The notes beneath the pieces were generated by a model, which did not search any database, was not told the origin of the DNA, and worked only from the letters and a program-made list of their open reading frames with translations. Both the position numbers and the translations under genes were made by a program. From Leptospirillum sp. (GTDB lineage Bacteria; Nitrospirota; Leptospirillia; Leptospirillales; Leptospirillaceae): DNA of 11,041 nt. Of the stretch, positions 1-5,390 are shown piece by piece. The DNA lies in assembly GCA_027343785.1 (NCBI GenBank), contig DAHWKF010000053.1, positions 1 to 11,041 of the forward strand. The letters are read 5' to 3'. Every line of letters begins with the position of its first letter. Positions within the stretch are counted from its first letter, which is position 1.

Positions 1-168
1 GCCACGGTCCGGATCCACCGGCATCCCGACGGATCGCTTTCCCTGTTCCATGGACCCCGAAAGCTTTCCGACTATCCTTTCGAAAAACCGGAGATCCAAA
101 CAACGAAAAAGGAACCCCCTGCCCAAGCTCCTTCGACCGGAATCCGCCCGGTTGAAGCTCGGGTCTGA
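1..168 (+). CDS. Transposase, C-terminal fragment (integrase/DDE type, ISNCY- or IS481-like)
   Basis: Frame 1 is open from the window edge to a TGA at 166-168, giving 55 residues. The start of the fragment reads ATVRIHRHPDGSLSLFHGPR and continues KLSDYP, followed by a charged, proline-containing tail. A short beta-rich segment with a 'V-x-H-x-x-DGSL-x-x-x-x-G-x-R-x-L' pattern is typical of the extreme C-terminus of integrase-core transposases of the ISNCY/IS481 type, downstream of the catalytic DDE domain, which would lie outside the window. The following 170 bases carry repeats that look like an IS end, which supports the call. A longer open frame at 50-658 on the same strand overlaps this fragment but has no recognisable domain and is taken as spurious. 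Family assignment rests on one short motif. Whether the full gene is intact cannot be seen. Confidence 0.68.
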   Translation, partial: ATVRIHRHPDGSLSLFHGPRKLSDYPFEKPEIQTTKKEPPAQAPSTGIRPVEARV

Positions 169-204
169 GAACGGGAAAACCCTGATTTCTCAAATCGAAA
201 AAAG

Positions 205-338
205 CGGACAAATCATTTGCTATAAAACCGGACAACTCTACTTGCTACTAACAGGCAATGATGCTCGCTTAACCGAGATGGATTTTCGGTGTACGCCGGA
301 AGAAAGGGAGGAAGTCGGACAATCAAAAGATAATGACA
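205..338. repeat. Three degenerate direct repeats, probable IS subterminal repeats
   Basis: CGGACAAATCATTTGCTAT (205-223) and CGGACAACTCTACTTGCTAC (229-248) share the CGGACAA and TTGCTA blocks with a one-base spacing difference. A third, more diverged unit begins CGGACAATCA at 316 and runs to TAATGACA at 338. They lie just after the transposase stop codon, where subterminal transposase-binding sites are expected. The first two copies are clear; the third shares CGGACAA and the terminal ACA only. Confidence 0.55.
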
Positions 339-677
339 TTGTTCCCGGGGTTTCCGTTTTTTGTGCCGGTTCAATCGTTCTGTCCGATTTCAGGCATCGG
401 ATGAGAAAACCTGAATCGACTCAAGACTGGAAGAAGTCCCGGCCAATATATCCGGTGTTCGAAAACTTCCGGTTCAGAAAATTTTTTTGGACAACAGTCC
501 GGGACCTTCCGCCAACCATTCCGGAAATTCGTCCTTCGGAGGGGAATATGGAATTTAACGGGTCGTCAAAAATATTTCGTTTGCTCACAGTCAAGGCCTT
601 CGCTTCTTTCCGGACGGCGTTCGGCGGTCCTCCTTCCTGGTTGGCTGATTGTGTATGATAATGGCGTTTCGGATGCC
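339..677. other. Intergenic stretch without a supported gene
   Basis: No open frame here has recognisable protein features. An open plus-strand frame runs through it from 50, but it begins inside the transposase fragment in another frame and its composition is unlike a structured protein. The region is visibly more AT-rich than the bcs genes, with runs such as TTTTTTT at about 483-489. It holds a perfect 6-bp inverted repeat (TCCGAT, 383-388, with ATCGGA, 396-401, 7-base loop) with no T-tract after it on either strand. A weak promoter for the downstream glycosylase gene may lie near its end. Confidence 0.5.
654..659 (+). promoter_or_regulatory. Possible -10 element for the glycosylase gene
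   Basis: TATGAT at 654-659 matches the sigma-70 -10 consensus at five of six positions. Initiation about 7 bases downstream (around 666-667) would leave a short leader that just includes the GGAGG at 678-682 and the ATG at 691. No convincing -35 hexamer lies at the usual distance (631-636 is TCCTTC), so the call is weak. Confidence 0.28.
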
Positions 678-682
678 GGAGG
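678..682 (+). promoter_or_regulatory. Shine-Dalgarno site that sets the glycosylase start
   Basis: GGAGG at 678-682 lies 8 bases before the ATG at 691. The other in-frame candidates upstream (TTG 649, ATG 655, 661 and 673) have no comparable site before them, so 691 is preferred. Confidence 0.6.
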
Positions 683-690
683 ACGGGAAT

Positions 691-1311
691 ATGGGAGGAG
701 AGAAATCAGGAGAAGTGGAACAGCGGGCGTTTGGCGGACCGGATTCCGGGATCTTCCGGGGGCTGCCACTCCCAAGGGATTTTTATGACCGGGATCCCCG
801 GTTGGTGGCCCGGGAGCTGCTGGGTCATTTTCTGGTCAACCGCACCGACGGCGTCGAACAGATAGGAAGGATTGTGGAAGTCGAGGCCTATCTGGGGCCG
901 CATGACAAAGCGGCCCACTCTTCCCGCGGTCTGACGGCGAGGACGCGCGTCATGTTCGGTCCCCCGGGATATGCCTATGTTTTCATGATCTACGGCATGC
1001 ACTTTTGTATGAACGTCGTGACCGAAAAGGAAGGCCTCGCCTCTGCGGTCCTTCTGCGGGCGGTTGAACCCATCCGGAACATTTCGGGGAGCGCATCCGG
1101 CCCCGGCAGGCTCTCCCGGGCCATGAACATAGACATGCGTCACAATGGTTGGGATATGACAAGCGACAGTTTCTTTATTTCCTCCGATCCGGAAATCCGG
1201 CGCTTTCAGGTGATCCTCCGCCCCCGTGTGGGAGTCGATTACGCCGGTCACTGGGCCCGCAGGCTGTTGCGTTATTACATCAAGGGCAATGCCTGCGTCT
1301 CCGTCCCCTGA
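691..1311 (+). CDS. 3-methyladenine DNA glycosylase (AAG/MPG family)
   Basis: This monofunctional base-excision-repair enzyme removes alkylated purines such as 3-methyladenine, leaving an abasic site. The 206-residue product (numbered from ATG 691) is close to the usual length of bacterial members, about 190-210. Family motifs run in order: LPRDFYDRDPRLVARELLG at the start, GRIVEVEAYLGP..KAAHS at about 60-77, VMFGPPG at 87-93, MIYGMHFCMNVV at 99-110, AVLLRAVEP, and GPGRLSRAM at 137-145. Aligned by eye with human AAG, the general-base Glu125 is E65, Tyr127 is Y67 and His136 is H76. The base-stacking Tyr159 position is Phe (F98), a conservative aromatic change. The C-terminus (RPRVGVDYAGHWARR..) keeps the usual R-x-G pattern. 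The gene converges on bcsQ with 64 bases between stop codons and is not part of the bcs operon. Start chosen by the Shine-Dalgarno site at 678-682; the open frame extends back to TTG 649. Confidence 0.93.
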   Translation: MGGEKSGEVEQRAFGGPDSGIFRGLPLPRDFYDRDPRLVARELLGHFLVNRTDGVEQIGRIVEVEAYLGPHDKAAHSSRGLTARTRVMFGPPGYAYVFMIYGMHFCMNVVTEKEGLASAVLLRAVEPIRNISGSASGPGRLSRAMNIDMRHNGWDMTSDSFFISSDPEIRRFQVILRPRVGVDYAGHWARRLLRYYIKGNACVSVP

Positions 1312-1375
1312 AAAACTCCGTTTCCGGTTTGTCCCCTGTTCCTGCCCATTCAGAAACGCCTCTCCCCTGACGCGG

Positions 1376-2437
1376 TCAAACCGTCCGGGCGCTTCCCGTC
1401 CGGCTCAAAAGATCAATCCTGTCGAGAACCCATCGGGAGACCTGTTCGAAAACGGCCGGAAATTCGACATCCGAATGGATTCCCAGAAAGTTTTCCCCTT
1501 TGGCGAGCAAGGCTTCGAGCGAGGGATTTTCCGGAATGGACAGGGGGCAAAGACGGGATTTGAGCAACCATTCGAACCGGCCGGTCAGGTGATGGTGGAA
1601 GGCGTTCCCGTGGTGCAGGCGGTTAATGATGTAATAGCGTTCGCAGTAAGTCCCTTTTTCCGTTTCGGCCCGTTCAAAAAAGTTTTCCATCTCCTTGGCC
1701 GCCAGGAGGGAGGGGATCTCCGGGATGAGGGGAGCGATGACCAGCGGTCCGAACCCGACGGCTTCCTCGAAGAGGAGGCGGTTTGCCATGGGAAGGTCGA
1801 GGAGGATCAGCGGAGAGGGATGGTTCGGGAACGTATAGAGGGCAGGCGCTTCCTTGCGGATTTCATGATAGAGGTCGGTAAACGCCAGATCCGTCCCGGT
1901 GGGGGAATAAAAGGGCGGATCCATCCTTACGGACAACAGGGGAATCTTTTCACCGTTCATGAAGAAGGAAGTCCAGATTTTGCCTGACCGTGCGGTTTCC
2001 GTTTTCTGTTGACCCAGAAAAAGGAAGGAGAGAAAGCTCGAAGGGCTCAGGTCCAGAACAACGACCGGCCGACCCATAAGGGCCCACTGGGCCGCAATGG
2101 AGGCCAGGAGAAGGGTTTTTCCCGTGCCTCCCGCCGGTCCCGTGACCAAAACTACTGGCCAGCGTTTTTCCGGCTGGACGATCGTCGGGCGGGATTTTCC
2201 GATCGCCCGGTCGAGGGCGGGCAACTCGTCCGGCGAAGGAGGGACGGGAAGATGTTCCGGTGGTGACGGAGGGGTTTTGCGAAGCGGAGGAGGGGAGAGG
2301 GATTTTCGTGGGGGGGATTCGGCAGGGAGGGAAGCGTTCTGGATGTCCGGCCGGAATTCCACATACGGAGACTCCTCCCCTCTCCTCGCCATCTGGAAAT
2401 AGGATTTGATTCGGTCGAGATCCGGTGACTGGCTCAC
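1376..2437 (-). CDS. bcsQ: BcsQ-like MinD/ParA-family ATPase with proline-rich N-terminal extension
   Basis: The product (353 aa) is a cytoplasmic P-loop ATPase associated with cellulose synthase localisation or assembly. The Walker A region is VTGPAGGTGKT (about 98-108), strand/Walker A' is PVVVLDL (124-130), and Walker B is LILLDLP (210-216). The C-terminal 60 residues (LCPLSIPENPSLEALLAKG and onward, ending ..VSRWVLD) fit the end of enterobacterial BcsQ/YhjQ, where a similar 'LLPxxIHRDEAMAECLAxxxPV..' segment precedes the terminal helix. The first 90 residues are extra: a short predicted helix (LDRIKSYFQMARRG..YVEF) and a proline-rich linker at about 41-73. The MinD-type signature lysine (KGGxGKT) is Ala102 here, while the P-loop lysine K107 is kept. 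Start is GTG at 2437, with GGAGG at 2453-2449, 11 bases upstream. It is the last gene of the operon, 49 bases after bcsC. A general ParA-like function is certain; the BcsQ label rests on context and the C-terminal match. Confidence 0.85.
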   Translation of the reverse strand: MSQSPDLDRIKSYFQMARRGEESPYVEFRPDIQNASLPAESPPRKSLSPPPLRKTPPSPPEHLPVPPSPDELPALDRAIGKSRPTIVQPEKRWPVVLVTGPAGGTGKTLLLASIAAQWALMGRPVVVLDLSPSSFLSFLFLGQQKTETARSGKIWTSFFMNGEKIPLLSVRMDPPFYSPTGTDLAFTDLYHEIRKEAPALYTFPNHPSPLILLDLPMANRLLFEEAVGFGPLVIAPLIPEIPSLLAAKEMENFFERAETEKGTYCERYYIINRLHHGNAFHHHLTGRFEWLLKSRLCPLSIPENPSLEALLAKGENFLGIHSDVEFPAVFEQVSRWVLDRIDLLSRTGSARTV

Positions 2438-2448
2438 TTTTTCAGGTA

Positions 2449-2460
2449 CCTCCGGGGAGG
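2449..2460 (-). promoter_or_regulatory. bcsQ ribosome-binding site inside a small inverted repeat
   Basis: On the coding strand the stretch reads CCTCCCCGGAGG: an anti-Shine-Dalgarno-like CCTCC immediately precedes the GGAGG (2453-2449) that serves the GTG at 2437. Folding would need at least a 4-base loop (4-bp stem), so it is weak alone, but it could mask the site when bcsC is not being translated to its end. Confidence 0.4.
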
Positions 2461-2464
2461 ATGT

Positions 2465-2481
2465 CCGGATGTGCGATCCGG
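2465..2481 (-). other. Inverted repeat (hairpin) between bcsC and bcsQ
   Basis: On the coding strand CCGGAT (2481-2476), a 5-base loop CGCAC, and ATCCGG (2470-2465) form a perfect 6-bp stem that begins 5 bases after the bcsC TGA. There is no T-tract after it, so it does not look like an intrinsic terminator. An RNA-processing, stability or attenuation element is more likely if it is functional. Confidence 0.45.
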
Positions 2482-2486
2482 TTGTC

Positions 2487-5390
2487 TCAATAATAAAAAT
2501 ACCATGAAAAACCTTCGTAGCCTCCCACCCCTCCGAACGCGGACGAACGAAGGATTCCCCCGTCGAACAGAAGGGTGGAGTCCAGCGGGACCACGGACAG
2601 GCGGAGGGCGGCCCCTCCCTGGAAGGCGTTATAGTTCTGGTTCCCCTGAACGATCAGCTCCGGCCCCGCGGCCATCCGGAGGGACCGATCCTCCTTGGCC
2701 CAAAACCTGTGCAGATAGCGGGACTGAAAATAGGTGTAGTTGATGTATCCGGTATAGTTGGCAAAAAGGTCCAGACTGCCTCCCAGAATGTATGACAGAA
2801 TGTCCCCCTGGAGGAAAAGGCCGTTGACGATATCGGGGGGTGTGAGCGTCTGGTCGTGCAGCGCCACCCCCCATCCGGCGTCGGCTTCGACGCTGCCGAA
2901 GAATGTCGGGATCCGGACGCCCACGGCCGGGGTCATTCCGATATAGGACTGGGACAAGAACGAAGGGCTGGAAGGGGTCGGGTGGTACTGGAACGTGAAG
3001 GCATTCGCCAGCACAAAGGCGTGAAAATAGACAGGTTCCAGCCCATTCCTACCCATCAGTTGGCCAACGGGAAAGAATCCTCCGATCTGTGTGTAGTAGT
3101 ACTGGGTGTACTGGCTAAAAACCGTTTCTCCCAGAAGGAACTCGAAATGGCTGCCCCCAAACGCCGATTGCTGGCGGTCGATGGCTGCGAGCATGTTGGC
3201 GGCGTCGAGCGCGTTTGTCCGATTGTCAAAGCCTTCTCCGTTTTCAGCGAAGCGCCGGGCTTCCAGCGCTTCTTCGCGCGCCTTGGCGAGACGGTTCTGG
3301 CTCATATCAAGACGGGCCAGCGCCAGGAGCAGGCGGGGGGAACGGGGGTGGACTTTCAACTGGGCGAGCAAGATGCCGCGGGCCCTATGGGGATGTCCTT
3401 CCAGTGCGACGAGTCTCGCCTCGAGAACGGTCAGTCCCAACCTTTTACCCCACCGGGATCGGGCTTCAAAAAGCCATTGGCGCGCGGTGTGGGGATGTCG
3501 GGCCGTGAGGGCGATATCGATGGCGTTTTCGTAAGACGGCAACGTCTTCCAGGGGTGGAGGGAACGGATGACGGAAAAGGCTTTGCCCGGATGGCCGGTG
3601 GACTGAAACACCATGGCTTCCTGCCTACGGAGAAACCGGCTGTCCGGGCGTTTTTCCAGGTCGGCCCGGACGCGGTCGATCGCTTCCCCCGAACGATTTT
3701 CCCGGAAAAGCCGGTTGAGTGTCAGCTGTAGGTCCAGCCGGTGGAGGGAACGGAGTTGTTTCGCCTCTCCTTTCGAAAGGGTCCTGATGGCGTCCAGACG
3801 GGCCAGAAGAGCCGTGAGGGGGTGGTCCTCACCAAGCACCTCATAGGCCCAGGCCATGGCGATCAGGTCCCGGTTCGACATCCCCGTCCGGTTTTTCGAA
3901 GCCGACTCCAGCTTGTTGTCGGCCAACATGGTATTACCGTTTTGGGCGTAAATCGTCCCTTCGAGCACCAGAAAGCCTGGGGAGGACTCTTCCTCCTGGC
4001 GGAGGGTTTCGGCGGGGGTCGACCGGAGAAAGTCCAGCGCGTCCCGGTATTTTTTGAGGGAGACTAGCCCGTTCATGACAGCGATCCGGGCCGAGATGTC
4101 GTCCGGATGCGTTTTCAGGATGCCGCGGGCGATCCGGATGGCACTTCCGGGTCGGCCACGCCGGAGATCCAGTTCTGCCAGGAGATCGGGGGCTGCCGGA
4201 TCTCGCGGCAAAATCCGGCGGGCTTTCCGGAAGAGATTGGCGGCCTTCTCCTCGTCTCCTTCGGACTCTTTTTCCTTTGCGGCCCGGATCAGCTTCCAAT
4301 AACGGATTTCCATGGACAGACGCTTGACCGCCGTTTGTTGTCCGGCAGAGAGCGGCAGGGCGCGGGTTTTTCTGATCGCCTCCCCCGCTTGCCCTGGATG
4401 ATCCAGCCCCAGGTCGGCGGAGGCGAGCCCCGTCCAGTAGGAGGCGTTGTCCGGATCTTCCTTCGTCAGCAGTAAAAAACGATCCCGGGCTTCCTCCATC
4501 CGGCCCGCGTGGAGGGCTTGAAAAGCTTTTTGGGGGAGGGGGCCTTCGGCCAGGGTGCGGCTTCGGGCCCGGGAAAGAAGGCGGGAGATCCGGGGATCCG
4601 GGAATCTTTTGAGGTAATCCGTCATCTCGGGGATGAAAGACGGTGTGTCTCCGGCCCAGATCAGCGCCTGACGCCAGGCCTTTTGACCGTCTCCACGGAC
4701 CGGACTGTTGGAAAGCGCCACCTGTTTTAATACGCGGAAGGATTGTCGGCGGGTGGAGCGCTTGTAGGAGAGAATCTTGCCGTAAGCGAGAAGGTAGGAT
4801 GCATTTTGGGGGTATCTTTTTGTCAGGGCCAAGAGCTCGGCCCGGGCTTTCGGGGCGCCACCGGGCTGACGGAAAACGAGCTGATAGTACTCTTCGGCAA
4901 GATTCGGTGGAGGCGGTTCAGGGCCAAACGCTTCATGGAACATCCGGAGGGCCATCGAATCGTCATGTTTTTTCTCCGCCTGTCTGGCGGAGGCAATATC
5001 TGTCGTCCAGCGGTGACCGAGCATGAGTTCCCGTCGGAAAACCGGCAGGTAGGGGCTTTCGGGATAGCGATTCTCGAATGTCCTGATCAGGGGTCGTGCC
5101 TTTTTCCTGTCACCTGTCAGGAGATACGCCTCGATCAGGCCTGTCAGGGCCGGCCGGTCGTGGGGATACAGGAAGAGGATCTGCCGGTAGGTTCCGGCCG
5201 CGAGATCTTCCCGGCCATTGTCAAGCCAGTATTGGGCCTTCTTTTCAAGGTCCTTCCGGATATCCTGACCGTATGCACCTTCTGTCGGGGACAAGGAAAG
5301 CCAAACGGCCAGGAGTGAAAGAAGACCCCATCCTTGCCTCCCCATTCGTACGAAGATCCGAAAAATTGTCGATGATACAGGAGATTTCAT
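2487..5390 (-). CDS. bcsC: BcsC-like cellulose export protein: periplasmic TPR scaffold plus outer-membrane barrel
   Basis: The product (967 aa) is expected to carry the nascent glucan through the periplasm and out through the outer membrane. A signal peptide is visible (basic n-region, hydrophobic WGLLSLLAVWLSLS, possible cleavage after AYG at about residue 41). Residues from about 45 to 735 are tandem TPR-like helical repeats (DLAAGTYRQILFLYPHDRPAL; ARDRFLLLTKEDPDNASYWTGLASADLGL). The segment MALRMFHEAFG..EEYYQLV..ARAELLALTKRYPQNASYLLAYG fits the N-terminal TPR block of E. coli BcsC. The last 223 residues or so (from about 745) are rich in aromatic and glycine residues in alternating patterns and end ..FSWYFYY, with the terminal aromatic typical of outer-membrane barrels. 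The whole protein is shorter than E. coli BcsC (1157 aa), mainly at the barrel. The ATG at 5390 overlaps the bcsB stop (ATGA), with GGAG 11 bases upstream. Confidence 0.88.
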   Translation of the reverse strand: MKSPVSSTIFRIFVRMGRQGWGLLSLLAVWLSLSPTEGAYGQDIRKDLEKKAQYWLDNGREDLAAGTYRQILFLYPHDRPALTGLIEAYLLTGDRKKARPLIRTFENRYPESPYLPVFRRELMLGHRWTTDIASARQAEKKHDDSMALRMFHEAFGPEPPPPNLAEEYYQLVFRQPGGAPKARAELLALTKRYPQNASYLLAYGKILSYKRSTRRQSFRVLKQVALSNSPVRGDGQKAWRQALIWAGDTPSFIPEMTDYLKRFPDPRISRLLSRARSRTLAEGPLPQKAFQALHAGRMEEARDRFLLLTKEDPDNASYWTGLASADLGLDHPGQAGEAIRKTRALPLSAGQQTAVKRLSMEIRYWKLIRAAKEKESEGDEEKAANLFRKARRILPRDPAAPDLLAELDLRRGRPGSAIRIARGILKTHPDDISARIAVMNGLVSLKKYRDALDFLRSTPAETLRQEEESSPGFLVLEGTIYAQNGNTMLADNKLESASKNRTGMSNRDLIAMAWAYEVLGEDHPLTALLARLDAIRTLSKGEAKQLRSLHRLDLQLTLNRLFRENRSGEAIDRVRADLEKRPDSRFLRRQEAMVFQSTGHPGKAFSVIRSLHPWKTLPSYENAIDIALTARHPHTARQWLFEARSRWGKRLGLTVLEARLVALEGHPHRARGILLAQLKVHPRSPRLLLALARLDMSQNRLAKAREEALEARRFAENGEGFDNRTNALDAANMLAAIDRQQSAFGGSHFEFLLGETVFSQYTQYYYTQIGGFFPVGQLMGRNGLEPVYFHAFVLANAFTFQYHPTPSSPSFLSQSYIGMTPAVGVRIPTFFGSVEADAGWGVALHDQTLTPPDIVNGLFLQGDILSYILGGSLDLFANYTGYINYTYFQSRYLHRFWAKEDRSLRMAAGPELIVQGNQNYNAFQGGAALRLSVVPLDSTLLFDGGILRSSAFGGVGGYEGFSWYFYY

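Larger units (their letters stand above)
1..338 (+). mobile_element. Right end of an insertion sequence (partial)
   Basis: The transposase fragment ends at 168. Beyond it, three copies of a degenerate unit occur around 205-228, 229-253 and 316-338. Read on the minus strand each unit ends in TTGTCCG; two begin with TGT (TGTTAGTAGC.. and TGTCATTATC..) and the third has the matching TAGCAAATGATTTGTCCG. Tandem subterminal transposase-binding repeats with an outer TG..CA terminus are usual at the ends of integrase-type IS elements. On this reading the element would end at ..AATGACA near 338. The left end and any target duplication lie outside the window, so the boundary is inferred. Confidence 0.5.

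Noticed and set aside
50..658. 202-residue plus-strand open frame at the left edge
   Set aside because: It begins inside the transposase C-terminal fragment in another frame, runs through the IS end repeats, lacks any domain or good ribosome-binding site, and is rich in Arg/Lys/Pro in a random-looking way.
1319..1358. CGTTTC/GAAACG inverted repeat between the convergent genes, as a shared terminator
   Set aside because: The arms are only 6 bp with a 28-base loop and no T-tract, so it is not a credible intrinsic terminator. Termination between these genes remains unexplained.
1226..1987. 253-residue plus-strand frame opposite bcsQ
   Set aside because: Antisense shadow of bcsQ and the glycosylase end; the minus-strand frame has clear ATPase motifs.
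2856..3731. 291-residue plus-strand frame opposite bcsC
   Set aside because: Antisense shadow in GC-rich DNA; no recognisable motif, while the minus strand encodes the TPR/barrel protein.
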